Shown: positions 34,490-42,856 of the stretch, piece by piece
Position numbering within the stretch: the stretch's first letter is position 1
Layout of the letters: every line of letters starts with the position of its first letter
Origin: an uncultured Bacillota bacterium
Lineage (GTDB): Bacteria; Bacillota_I; Bacilli_A; RFN20; CAG-288
Assembly: GCA_949290645.1 (NCBI GenBank)
Contig: CASESG010000003.1
Span: forward strand, 1 to 64,000
Direction: 5' to 3'
Length of the DNA stretch: 64,000 bases
Made by a program: the position numbers and the translations under genes
Notes under the pieces: generated by a model
What the model saw: only the letters and a program-made list of their open reading frames with translations
What the model was told of the DNA's origin: nothing
Database searches by the model: none

Positions 34490-34744
34490 ATGGATATCTT
34501 CGCCAAGCTGAAGGAGCTCATCGCCGAGCAGACCCGCAAGAAGAAGGACAAGAAGGGAATCGACATCGACAAGATCACGCCTGAGACCGCCCTCAAGGAC
34601 CTCGGCCTGGACTCTCTGGACACGGCCGTCCTTCTCATCAACATCGAGACCGAGTTCCATCTCTCCCAGACCACCCAGGAGGAGATGGTCAACGTCAAGA
34701 CCATCCAGGACGCGATGGATCTCATCGAAAAGAAGAGAGGTTAA
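34490..34744 (+). CDS. acpP: Acyl carrier protein
   Basis: This 84-residue acidic/basic protein has the phosphopantetheine attachment site LGLDSLDTAVLL (Ser near residue 42), followed by the helix containing ETEF. It carries acyl chains in lipid synthesis. The N-terminal part is unusually lysine-rich (RKKKDKKG), unlike most ACPs. The ribosome binding site is GAGGT. A TATAGT box lies at 34458-34463, and the gene diverges from the proS operon. Confidence 0.85.
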   Translation: MDIFAKLKELIAEQTRKKKDKKGIDIDKITPETALKDLGLDSLDTAVLLINIETEFHLSQTTQEEMVNVKTIQDAMDLIEKKRG

Positions 34745-34801
34745 GTTTTCGTCGAAAATTCCTTGCAAAGGATAAAGGGATTTGCTATAGTGTTTTCCGC
34801 T

Positions 34802-34877
34802 GCCTACTTAGCTCAGTTGGTAGAGCAACCGGCTGTTAACCGGTAGGTCGTAGGTCCGAGTCCTACAGTAGGCGCCA
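34802..34877 (+). tRNA. tRNA-Asn(GTT)
   Basis: The acceptor stem GCCTACT/AGTAGGC is perfect, the anticodon loop CTGTTAA gives GTT, and the T arm is GTAGG TCCGAGT CCTAC. CCA is encoded (34875-34877). Confidence 0.97.
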
Positions 34878-34888
34878 TCTCCTGAAAA

Positions 34889-34964
34889 GGCCTGGTGGAG
34901 AAGCGGTTAACTCACATCCCTTTCAAGGATGCATTCACGGGTTCAAACCCCGTCCAGGTCACCA
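34889..34964 (+). tRNA. tRNA-Glu(TTC)
   Basis: The acceptor stem is GGCCTGG/CCAGGTC (one G-T pair), the anticodon loop CTTTCAA gives TTC, the T loop is GTTCAAA and CCA is encoded at the end. It lies 11 nt after tRNA-Asn. Confidence 0.96.
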
Positions 34965-34975
34965 GTGCACATATC

Positions 34976-35003
34976 GCCCGTGAGGGTCCCTCACGGGCTT
35001 TTC
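34976..35003 (+). terminator. Terminator of the tRNA pair
   Basis: GCCCGTGAGG (34976-34985), loop, CCTCACGGGC (34989-34998), TTTTCTT. Confidence 0.9.
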
Positions 35004-35080
35004 TTGTTTCGACAAAAAGCCTCAAATTACCCAGGATGGGACGCAAAGGATATAATAGGGAAGGAAGGGAGAACAGCAAC

Positions 35081-36070
35081 ATGTGCACAGCCATCCGACT
35101 TGTCGACAAGGAGTGCTATTTCGGAAGGAACCTGGACGTCCCCTTCTCCTACGGGGAAGGAATCGTCCTGATTCCCAGAAAGGCCCCTCTTTCCTTCCGC
35201 CACGAAGAAGAGATCAAGGAACATCCAGCCATCCTCGGGATGGGACTTGTCCAACAGGGCTATCCCCTGCTCTTTGACGCGATGAACGAGAAGGGACTTT
35301 CCATCGCCGGACTCAACTTCCCCGGCAATGCCGTCTATCTTCCCCTTGCGAAAGACAAGAGGAATCTTGCCTCTTTCGAGTGGATGAACAATGCCTTATC
35401 CCGCTTCCAGAGCGTCTCTGAAGTGAAGGAATTCCTGAAAGGATGCAACTTCGTCGACGAGAGCTTCTCCAAAGACCTCCCCTCCGCTCCGCTTCACTAC
35501 CTCGTCTCCGACTCCAAGGAGTCCCTTGTCGTCGAGCCGACAAGGGAAGGATTGAAGCTCTACGACAACCCCTATGACGTCCTGACAAACAACCCTCCCT
35601 TCCCCTTCCACAGGGAGAATCTCAAGCTCTACGCTTCCCTCTCCCCAAAAGAGAGGGAACAGGGCTTTTCCAAGGACACTCCCCTTCCTCCCTTCGCCGC
35701 CGGATTCGGAACCCTCGGCCTTCCCGGAGATCTCTCCTCTCCTTCCCGCTTCGTGAGAACCTATTATTATCTCAAGACTTCCCTTCCGAAGAAGACCGAA
35801 GAGGAGAGAGTCCTCTCCTTCCTGAGGATCCTCTCTCAGGTCTCCTTCCCGGAAGGAAGTGTCCAGAACAAGGACGGAAGCCGGGAGAAGACTCTCTATT
35901 CCTCCTGCATGAACCTGAGCAGGGGAACCTACTCCTATCGGACGCTGGAAAGCGACGACATCCGACAGGTCGCCTTCGATGACTTCGATCTCGAGCAAGA
36001 GAAAGTTCTCTTCCTCAACCTCGAGAGAAAACCTCTTGTGCATCGGATGAGACCAGCGAAGCACGGATAA
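35081..36070 (+). CDS. Choloylglycine hydrolase family protein, bile-salt-hydrolase-like
   Basis: This 329-residue Ntn hydrolase begins MCTAIRL, so Cys2 becomes the N-terminal nucleophile after Met removal. Further family residues are Arg16 and Asp19 in FGRNLD, Asn in GLNFPGNA (about residue 77) and the NNPPF segment (about 170). It cleaves amide bonds of conjugated bile acids or related acyl-amides such as penicillin V or N-acyl homoserine lactones; the exact class cannot be settled here. There is no signal peptide, so it is cytoplasmic. TATAAT at 35051-35056 and AAGGAAGGGAG precede the start. Confidence 0.85.
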   Translation: MCTAIRLVDKECYFGRNLDVPFSYGEGIVLIPRKAPLSFRHEEEIKEHPAILGMGLVQQGYPLLFDAMNEKGLSIAGLNFPGNAVYLPLAKDKRNLASFEWMNNALSRFQSVSEVKEFLKGCNFVDESFSKDLPSAPLHYLVSDSKESLVVEPTREGLKLYDNPYDVLTNNPPFPFHRENLKLYASLSPKEREQGFSKDTPLPPFAAGFGTLGLPGDLSSPSRFVRTYYYLKTSLPKKTEEERVLSFLRILSQVSFPEGSVQNKDGSREKTLYSSCMNLSRGTYSYRTLESDDIRQVAFDDFDLEQEKVLFLNLERKPLVHRMRPAKHG

Positions 36071-36348
36071 GCTCAGATCGCTTAAACTAGACATTTTATC
36101 TTAAATGTAAAGCAATCTCTTCTTGACTTTGCCCATTTCTTCACGATGGCTCTCCCTTTGTCGTTTTGTATGGGACGAATTGTGAATAAATGCACAATAA
36201 TTGCCGATCGACAGGTACTTTATCACGAGCGTACAAGGACAGAGATTGACAGGAGACCGAAATTGGGGACAGGCAAAGAGATTGACAAAAAAGTTCAGGG
36301 GGGGGTATAAAGTCTCCGAGAAATAACATATAGGAGGTTTCTATTCGT
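36071..36348 (+). promoter_or_regulatory. Regulatory region of the SipW-like operon with a G8 tract in the promoter
   Basis: TTGACA (36282-36287) and TATAAA (36306-36311) are separated by 18 nt that contain eight consecutive G (36298-36305). The sequence AGAGATTGACA occurs twice, at 36241-36251 and 36277-36287. AGGAGG lies at 36333-36338 before the first gene. Loss or gain of G by slippage would change the spacer to 17 or 19 nt and so switch promoter strength. Nothing coding is seen in the rest of the gap. Confidence 0.7.
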
Positions 36349-36963
36349 ATGAAAAGAAAACATTTCTCATTGTTGGCCGTCATCCCCGCCTTCGTTCTCG
36401 TCTCGGTCGTCGGAGCCGGCTTTGCCACGTGGTACTGGGAAGAGCAGAGCAACATGGATCTTGCGGCCAATGTCGCCATCACGGACGAAGTGGCCAACGG
36501 CTTCACGGTTGCCGTCAAGGACAGCAAGACGGCGCAGTTGGTCCTCGACCAGGCAGATGGCACGAATCACCCCGAATCGGATCCGGCCCGTGGCATCTTC
36601 CTCGGCTACACCGGCTGGGAGGAAAAGAACTTCGCGGGCACGGATGGCATCACCGTCACGGTCAGCCACACGGGCGAGGTCGCGGGAACGGCGACCCTTC
36701 ACTGCATCGCCAGCTGGTCGTCAAACGCTGCCGACACGTATCTGACTCTGACCAAGACGGAAATCCCGACGGCGCTGACATTCTCGGAATCGTCGGGCAC
36801 CTACACGGACGATGTCACGATCGGCGCAAAGACGGGCAAAGATATCAACCTTGGCATCGACTATGTCAGCGAACCTGACAATTCCTCGGATTACAATTCG
36901 ATGAAGGAGGCCCTTGACGGTCTGACTCTGAAACTCGACTTCTACGTCACTCTCTCCGAATAG
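36349..36963 (+). CDS. TasA/camelysin-like secreted protein with SipW-type signal
   Basis: This 204-residue protein has a signal segment LLAVIPAFVLVSVVGAGFATWYWEE. The end with Gly-x-Ala-x-Trp-Tyr is typical of substrates of SipW-type signal peptidases. The mature part is beta-rich, with many Thr/Ser/Gly and acidic residues, as in the fibre-forming TasA/camelysin family. It shares TAQLVLDQ.. and PARGIF..G.TVTV segments with the protein at 40853, so the two are paralogues. It is the first gene after the promoter with the G tract. The function is likely envelope fibre or coat. Confidence 0.7.
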   Translation: MKRKHFSLLAVIPAFVLVSVVGAGFATWYWEEQSNMDLAANVAITDEVANGFTVAVKDSKTAQLVLDQADGTNHPESDPARGIFLGYTGWEEKNFAGTDGITVTVSHTGEVAGTATLHCIASWSSNAADTYLTLTKTEIPTALTFSESSGTYTDDVTIGAKTGKDINLGIDYVSEPDNSSDYNSMKEALDGLTLKLDFYVTLSE

Positions 36964-37059
36964 ACAACGTTCCTTTGTTTCGATTCGTCGGACTACGAAA
37001 GCGGGGGAGGGGCCTCCTCGGCCCTTCCTTTGCTGTGAATGCAAATTTTGGAGTGACAT

Positions 37060-38154
37060 ATGGGAATGGATAGTTCCTTGATCGTTGCCACCGTCGTCCT
37101 CGTTCTCTTCGGATTCGTCTACTTCTGTCTTTTCGTCGGAATGTACCGATCCCGGAAGAGAACGCTTTTTGCGCGTCTGGAAGACGATGCCATCGAACAG
37201 GAAATCTACGAAGAATATACCGAGTTCCAGACCGACTATGAGAACATGACCTTCGAGGAGTTCCTCCGGCGGGACGAGCGCAAGAGCCGGAGGGCGAGCG
37301 TCGTCTCGGGAATCTTCTGTCTCCTGGTCTCCCTTCTCTGCGTCGGCGTCCTCGCCTTCGGCATGGTCGCCCGCAGCCGCGGGGATCAGGTCTTCTTCGG
37401 CGACACGGCCGTCCTCGTCGTCCGCTCGGGCTCGATGCGGGAGAAGAACGACAGCAACCGGTATCTCTTCGAGAACGGCCTGGACGACCAGATCGACGTC
37501 TACGAGATGATCACGATCACCCGCGACCTCTCCCAGATCGACCTCTACGACATCGTCGCCTTCAAAGGACAAGACGGCGAGACCGTCGTCCATCGCCTGG
37601 TCGGCATCGACGAGACGGAGGACGGAAAGACCCTCTACAGCTTCCGCGGCGATTCCAACGCGGCTTCCTTCGACTGGGAGATGCGCGTCACTGCCGACCG
37701 CCTCATCGGCGTCGACACGGGATTTCGTAACCTCTTCTTGGGCCAGTTTGTCGTCTACCTCCAGTCGGCGATCGGGCTGATCTCCGTCGTTGTCGCCGTC
37801 ATCGTCGTCGTTAGCTACTACCTCTATTGCAGCCTCGCCGCCAAGATGTACGTGGAGCGGCGCAAGGCCCTGGCCAAGCGGGCCTTCGTCAACACGCTCA
37901 AGTGGGAGGAGATCAACCGCCGCAAGGCGCTCAACGAAACCCTTCTGGAAGGCTTGGTGACCTTCTCGCTCCATCAGCGCGTCCTGGTCCTCGTCGGGAG
38001 GGAGGGCTATCATGCCGGTGACGTCGGCGTGATCGTCCGTTTCCCTGAGGAAGGGAAGGCGCTCCTGCAGATGGAAGAAGGATCGAATTTGGTCGAATAT
38101 CCGGTGAAGGAGCTTTCTTCGCTCCCGCCCTCGACGAAGGAGCTTCTGGGATGA
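37060..38154 (+). CDS. SipW-like (ER-type, S26B) signal peptidase with cytoplasmic extensions
   Basis: This 364-residue protein has an N-terminal helix (about 6-28), a charged cytoplasmic region, helix 2 (about 88-108), the catalytic domain and a last helix (about 235-262). A ~100-residue C-terminal tail follows. Catalytic motifs are VVRSGSM (Ser near 125), TVVHRLVGI (His near 177) and FRGDSN (Asp near 198). A His instead of Lys makes it the ER/archaeal-type enzyme, like Bacillus SipW. It removes the signals of the four neighbouring substrates. It is about twice the length of SipW; the extra N- and C-terminal parts are unexplained. Its stop overlaps the next start. Confidence 0.85.
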   Translation: MGMDSSLIVATVVLVLFGFVYFCLFVGMYRSRKRTLFARLEDDAIEQEIYEEYTEFQTDYENMTFEEFLRRDERKSRRASVVSGIFCLLVSLLCVGVLAFGMVARSRGDQVFFGDTAVLVVRSGSMREKNDSNRYLFENGLDDQIDVYEMITITRDLSQIDLYDIVAFKGQDGETVVHRLVGIDETEDGKTLYSFRGDSNAASFDWEMRVTADRLIGVDTGFRNLFLGQFVVYLQSAIGLISVVVAVIVVVSYYLYCSLAAKMYVERRKALAKRAFVNTLKWEEINRRKALNETLLEGLVTFSLHQRVLVLVGREGYHAGDVGVIVRFPEEGKALLQMEEGSNLVEYPVKELSSLPPSTKELLG

Positions 38155-38807
38155 GGTGGAGGCCCCGCTTCGCCCTTCCGGCGCTCGTCATCGCCCTTTC
38201 TGTCGTCGGCGTCGGATATGCGACGTGGTATTTCGAGGATTCCCAATACCAGGAGATCGTCATCGACGAGACGGAGATCCGCCTCTCGGCCAAGGCGACG
38301 GTCGGAACGATCGACCTCGTCGTCGAGGAGGGCTACGGCGAGGATCCGGACAAGGCCGAAGGAGACAACCCGGAACTCATCCTCATCCTGGAACAGACCT
38401 GGGTGGGATTCGACGACCAGGTCACGGCTCGCTTCACGCCCTCCTACGACATCGCCGACGGGCAATACGTCTATCCGGCCTTCCAGAACTATGTCTTCCG
38501 GATGACCGTCCAGATCCAAGGTGGCCTGGAGTCCTACCTCGAGGCGCTGATGGATGCGGGAACCGAAGGAACCGCCCTGGACGAAGGTCAGTACGTCTTC
38601 GACTGGAGCTGGAGCGAGGCGGAGCGGGACAGGATCCTCCAGGCAGAGGGAGGCAGCGATGCTACCTATTCCTTTACTCCCGAACTGACGTTCCGCTACA
38701 AGACGGGCATGGTCCCGGAGGACGAGGAGGACTTCCAGAATCTCCTCTCGGCCAGTCGAGGAAGCAACATCGAACTTTCCTTTACGGTCGACTATCAGGA
38801 GGCGTGA
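38151..38807 (+). CDS. SipW-type substrate, small secreted envelope protein
   Basis: This 218-residue protein overlaps the signal peptidase gene by ATGA. The signal segment ALPALVIALSVVGVGYATWYFED has the same Gly-Tyr-Ala-Thr-Trp-Tyr-Phe ending as its neighbours. The mature part is acidic, with many Asp, Glu and Tyr, and is predicted to be beta-rich. The exact family is not recognised. The operon position next to the peptidase supports processing by it. Confidence 0.7.
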   Translation: MRWRPRFALPALVIALSVVGVGYATWYFEDSQYQEIVIDETEIRLSAKATVGTIDLVVEEGYGEDPDKAEGDNPELILILEQTWVGFDDQVTARFTPSYDIADGQYVYPAFQNYVFRMTVQIQGGLESYLEALMDAGTEGTALDEGQYVFDWSWSEAERDRILQAEGGSDATYSFTPELTFRYKTGMVPEDEEDFQNLLSASRGSNIELSFTVDYQEA

Positions 38808-38810
38808 GAC

Positions 38811-40856
38811 ATGAAGAAGACCTTTCTTTCCCTGACCAGCGCTCTTCTCTCCCTGGGTGTCATCGTCGGCATCGGTTTTTCGGCCTTCTATTTCACGACC
38901 GGCGGGAGAGTCTCGGCGGAGGACGAATTCGTCCCCCACGTCGACAACCTTCCGGACAACTATTCGCTGGACAGCACCCAGGACTATTATGACGTCTATT
39001 TCTTCCCCCAACCCTATCAGGCCAGCACGGTCACGGCCGGCGAAGCCGTGGCCTCCATGCGTCCTGCAGACAGCGGGACGTGGTACTATCCGACGGGTAT
39101 CGAAGGACATGAATACCATACAGACAACAGCGAGACCAACTCCGTTACATTTACTTGGAATATCATTTACGATCATAATTATAATTTTACTCTTACATTC
39201 GGAAATGGTTGCATCGGCTCTGGTGGAGACTATGACGGATATTGGACTTCAGGGGACTATCGTCCAAAGATTCGGACGGTCTATCGAAATCTTACGAGCG
39301 AAGTCCTGAGCGAGGTCGGAAGTCCTCATTGCTCGATGCGAGATTATTACGACTATCAACTGTCTTTCTGTGGCTGGACCTATAGTCAGGAAGCGGCAAG
39401 GAACTATGGATACGGGCGTCAAACCGGTTTTTCGATTCTCGACATCCAGACGAGCCTTTCCACTTACGACTCCATGCTTCCCGACGGCACGGTCGTTCCG
39501 GCGAACGAGATGGACGATTATCGCAATCAAATTGGGATTGACGGCTCCTATATCGGAGACAACCGTGTCTATCTCTACCCAATCTATACGACCGGCAAGG
39601 ATTATGGGTATTGGATTTCCGGAGGCACTGATGAATGGGTTTCGGTAGATTGGGTTGCTCACCGATATTTGGAGCACGACGATGCACCTGCCCACACGCG
39701 GCGGGTTTCGCCTCTCATCGACTCCGTCGGCGCCATCTCAGGCGGAACGACGACCTGGGCGGAACGCCTTTTCTCGAATGCGGATTCGGAATGCTTTGTC
39801 ATCCGGAACTTCCGTGGTGGATCCGATGCAAAGACGCATGTCGCTCCGGTCTATTATGCCGATTCCAATGCCACGAACCAGTGGGATGGCACTTGGTACG
39901 ATACCTCATTGAATCTGCCGGATGGTCAGTACAACATCTATGTCTTCCTGCAATCGGATTTTCACGGGAACTACAATTCGCCAATCGTCTATCCGGAGGA
40001 AGTACAGCAGAAGATTGCTGCGAACCGCTTCATTCGTGAATTGAATGAAACCTGGACCTCGCTTGCCGGGGACACGCGCATCCATGTCCTCGTGGAACGT
40101 CTTTACGACTTCAAGCTTGTGGGTGGCATCACGGGAACATTGGATTACGATTCGGAGAAGACGTACTACGCCAACCGTTATGAGTCCTCCGGGAACCAGC
40201 TGTTCTATCGAATCGACGACGTCTATTTCCCCGGAACGGAAAACTACCACACGATCGACGTCGGCAATGGGGAACGATACAACGATTACGTCTTCTCGAT
40301 TGCGTCCAGTTCCGATTGGAGAAATCTCGATTACACGGTGAACGTCAAGGAAGGCGACCCGTATCTGACGACGGACCTGACCGATGGTGTCGACTATGAC
40401 ATCCTCTCGGGAAATAGCGCCAAGGCCGTCGGAATGAAGGGAAGAGGAGGAATGTACGACCTGACCATCACCGTCACCTTCGAGCAGACCCAGGGCAATT
40501 CGAACATCGCCTCTGTCGAGGTTTCGGCGCAGCCGTCACAGAATGACTTTTCCGTCCTGATTTATCAGAACGAAGGCGACATCGTCGAAACGGGCGGCTT
40601 CTTCGACGCTTCTCTTAGCGCCTCTCCAATCGCCCGGCGCGATTTCCATGTCGGAGACGGCAACGTGGAAGAGCTCCGTGGATCGACCGACTTCGGTGGA
40701 ACGACGCTGGCGCAGATCCTCGAGAACAACGGCGGATATCTCTACGACTACGTGACCGGAAGGAGGTTTGCGCTTGCAGACTTCGAGAATCCTGAGAAGC
40801 CGTTCGAGGTGACCAAGTCCTACGTCTTCTATCTCCAGCCGGAGGTGGCCAATTGA
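38811..40856 (+). CDS. Large secreted protein with SipW-type signal
   Basis: This 681-residue protein starts 3 nt after the previous stop. The signal is SLTSALLSLGVIVGIGFSAFYF, ending with Phe/Tyr like its neighbours. The mature protein is rich in Tyr, Asp, Asn and Gly, and no catalytic motif is seen. Codons in about 39100-39720 are clearly more AT-rich than the rest of the gene, which hints at recombination of an internal module. It may be the main structural or adhesive component of the extracellular assembly. It overlaps the next gene by 4 nt. Confidence 0.7.
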   Translation: MKKTFLSLTSALLSLGVIVGIGFSAFYFTTGGRVSAEDEFVPHVDNLPDNYSLDSTQDYYDVYFFPQPYQASTVTAGEAVASMRPADSGTWYYPTGIEGHEYHTDNSETNSVTFTWNIIYDHNYNFTLTFGNGCIGSGGDYDGYWTSGDYRPKIRTVYRNLTSEVLSEVGSPHCSMRDYYDYQLSFCGWTYSQEAARNYGYGRQTGFSILDIQTSLSTYDSMLPDGTVVPANEMDDYRNQIGIDGSYIGDNRVYLYPIYTTGKDYGYWISGGTDEWVSVDWVAHRYLEHDDAPAHTRRVSPLIDSVGAISGGTTTWAERLFSNADSECFVIRNFRGGSDAKTHVAPVYYADSNATNQWDGTWYDTSLNLPDGQYNIYVFLQSDFHGNYNSPIVYPEEVQQKIAANRFIRELNETWTSLAGDTRIHVLVERLYDFKLVGGITGTLDYDSEKTYYANRYESSGNQLFYRIDDVYFPGTENYHTIDVGNGERYNDYVFSIASSSDWRNLDYTVNVKEGDPYLTTDLTDGVDYDILSGNSAKAVGMKGRGGMYDLTITVTFEQTQGNSNIASVEVSAQPSQNDFSVLIYQNEGDIVETGGFFDASLSASPIARRDFHVGDGNVEELRGSTDFGGTTLAQILENNGGYLYDYVTGRRFALADFENPEKPFEVTKSYVFYLQPEVAN

Positions 40857-41533
40857 AGAGGAGAGTGTGGACCGCCTTCCTCCTCCCCTTCGGAATCGTC
40901 GCCTCGGTCGTCGGGGTCGGCTATTCGGCATGGTATTTTGCCGATGGCTATTCGACGCTGGGCGTCGGCGTCGAGGTGACCTACCTCTCGACGGTCAACA
41001 ACTATGAGATCCTCTATCAGGGAAAGAGCACCCAGCTGATCTTCGACCAGACGGAGGAGGGACGGACGGCAGCGGGCGGAAACGTGACGGGAGCCGGCCC
41101 GGCCCGGGGAATCCACTTCCACGTGGACGAGAGCGAAGGAGACGGCATCCATGTCACCGTCCAGACCCGCGACCGCAGCGAGTGGGCCGACGTCCCCGTC
41201 GCACTCAGCTACGAGATGACGCTCACGGGGCTCGACGGCCTGGCGTCCCTTTCCTATCCGAGCGGCTACTTCGACAACCAGGGGAACACCTGGCACCAGA
41301 TGGGAGAAAGCGCGGGGCGTATCGACTGGGATTCGGCCGAGACGATCGAGAAGGAAAACGAGGAGACCGGACTCATGGAGACGTGGTATCGGGTGGAGGT
41401 TCCCTTCACGGCCGAAACCTGCGGCCTGTCCTACGTGGACGAGCCCTCGGACGATTCCGAATACGATGCCTTCCAGTCGGCCCTTTCCTCTTCCCGCTGC
41501 TCCCTGTCCTTCACCCTCGTCGAACTGCACTGA
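40853..41533 (+). CDS. SipW-type substrate, paralogue of the first operon protein
   Basis: This 226-residue protein is read from TTG overlapping the previous stop (TTGA), with a GTG 12 nt downstream as an alternative. The signal is FLLPFGIVASVVGVGYSAWYFADG. STQLIFDQTEEG, GPARGIHFHVDE and GIHVTV correspond to segments of the 36349 protein. It is the last gene before a strong terminator. Paralogous first and last components suggest major and minor fibre subunits. Confidence 0.7.
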   Translation: MKRRVWTAFLLPFGIVASVVGVGYSAWYFADGYSTLGVGVEVTYLSTVNNYEILYQGKSTQLIFDQTEEGRTAAGGNVTGAGPARGIHFHVDESEGDGIHVTVQTRDRSEWADVPVALSYEMTLTGLDGLASLSYPSGYFDNQGNTWHQMGESAGRIDWDSAETIEKENEETGLMETWYRVEVPFTAETCGLSYVDEPSDDSEYDAFQSALSSSRCSLSFTLVELH

Positions 41534-41547
41534 CCTGACTTGTCATC

Positions 41548-41584
41548 GGAGGAGAGAGCCTTCCGGGCCCTCTCCTCCTTTTTC
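41548..41584 (+). terminator. Terminator of the SipW-like operon
   Basis: GGAGGAGAG..GCC, TTCCG, GGC..CTCTCCTCC followed by TTTTTC. Confidence 0.9.
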
Positions 41585-41605
41585 TTCGGGAGAGCGAAGA
41601 CTTTC

Positions 41606-41634
41606 TTAACATCTCCTTTACTTTTTGATATAGT
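41606..41634 (+). promoter_or_regulatory. Promoter of the phosphate transporter genes
   Basis: TTAACA (41606-41611), 17-nt spacer, TATAGT (41629-41634). GAGGGGGG lies before the start codon. Confidence 0.7.
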
Positions 41635-41661
41635 GTAGCCGTGTAATGAGGGGGGATCCCT

Positions 41662-42846
41662 ATGACCATGCTCGCGGATGCGGTCGAAAGCGTCAACTAC
41701 GTCACGATCGGTCAGTTCTTTTCCCTTCTCTCCTCGAGTCCCTTGATCGTCATCACCATCCTGCTTGCCCTCGGCGTCGTCTTCATCAACGGATGGACCG
41801 ATGCCCCCAATGCGGTCGCGACCTGTATCTCGACGCGCGCCATCTCGGCCAAGAAGGCCATCCTGATGGCAGCGGTCTTCAATTTCCTCGGCGTTCTGCT
41901 CTTTGCGCTTTTTGCGGCGGGCGTCGCCGAGAGCATCGCCGGAATCGTCGACTTCGGGTCCCTGGACAACCCGGAAGTCGCCAAGGAAGCCTTGGTCGGC
42001 ATCTCTTCCGGAATGGTCGGCGTCGTCTCCTGGGGAATCCTCGCCTGGGTCTTCGGCGTGCCCTCGAGCGAGAGCCATGCCCTGATCGCCGGCCTGACGG
42101 GAGCCTGCTTCGCGATGATGGCGATGGGGAAGTCGGCGACCCCGGGTGCCGAGAGCTGGTTCGACGTCGGCATCGGATTCCTCGTCTCCTCCCTCCTCGG
42201 AGCGCTTTTGGGCTTCGCCTTCGTCAAGTTGATCGAACTCGTCTGCCGGAAGAAGACCCGGAGGAAGACGACGGTCTTCTTCAAGTGGGCGCAGATCGCC
42301 TCGGCGGCGGGGATGGCCCTGGCCCATGGGGCCCAGGACGGCCTGAAGTTCATCGGCATCGTCTACTTGGCGCTGTTCTTGGGGAGCGTTGCCTATCCCG
42401 AGGCGATGGTCGTCGACGGGGTCCACTACCTGCTGGAGAACCCGACGACTCCGGGCTTCGCGATGGAGTTCCTCCACGCCCCGGCCTTCCTCTGGCTTCC
42501 GATCCTGGTCTCCCTGGTGATGGGACTTGGCACTTCGATCGGCGGCTATCGGATCATCAAGAAGGTCGGCATGGGAATGGTGGACCTCGAGCCCTACCAG
42601 GGCTTTGCGACCGACCTGGCGGCCTTCGTCGCCCTGGTCCTCTCCAGCGCCCTTTCCTGGCCGGTCTCGACCTCCCAGGTCAAGACGTGCTCGATCGTGG
42701 GCGTGGGTCTCTCCAAGGGAGCGAAGAAGGTCAACTGGTCCATCGTCAAGGACATGGTCCTGACCTGGGTCTTCACCTTCCCGGGCTCGATCCTGATCGG
42801 CTTTGTCATGTGCTATCTGCTCTTTGCCATACCGGGCATTGCATAG
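41662..42846 (+). CDS. pit: PiT-family inorganic phosphate transporter
   Basis: This 394-residue protein has about ten transmembrane helices. It carries the two inverted PiT signature repeats: GWTDAPNAVAT near residue 45 and, in the second half, VSTSQVKTCSIVGVGLSKG. The first repeat has Asp rather than the more usual N-D order in G-x-N-D-x-x-N. The cargo is phosphate, usually with a metal or proton. It is paired with a DUF47 protein 10 nt downstream, the common Pit-accessory arrangement. Confidence 0.9.
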   Translation: MTMLADAVESVNYVTIGQFFSLLSSSPLIVITILLALGVVFINGWTDAPNAVATCISTRAISAKKAILMAAVFNFLGVLLFALFAAGVAESIAGIVDFGSLDNPEVAKEALVGISSGMVGVVSWGILAWVFGVPSSESHALIAGLTGACFAMMAMGKSATPGAESWFDVGIGFLVSSLLGALLGFAFVKLIELVCRKKTRRKTTVFFKWAQIASAAGMALAHGAQDGLKFIGIVYLALFLGSVAYPEAMVVDGVHYLLENPTTPGFAMEFLHAPAFLWLPILVSLVMGLGTSIGGYRIIKKVGMGMVDLEPYQGFATDLAAFVALVLSSALSWPVSTSQVKTCSIVGVGLSKGAKKVNWSIVKDMVLTWVFTFPGSILIGFVMCYLLFAIPGIA

Positions 42847-42856
42847 GAGGTGAAAG

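Noticed and set aside
34895-35080. N-terminal extension of the bile-salt-hydrolase-like frame
   Set aside because: The extension runs through tRNA-Glu and a terminator. The family requires Met-Cys at the start, which is at 35081.
36349-41533. Sortase-anchored pilus
   Set aside because: No LPXTG motif or sortase is present; the signals and the peptidase are of the SipW type.
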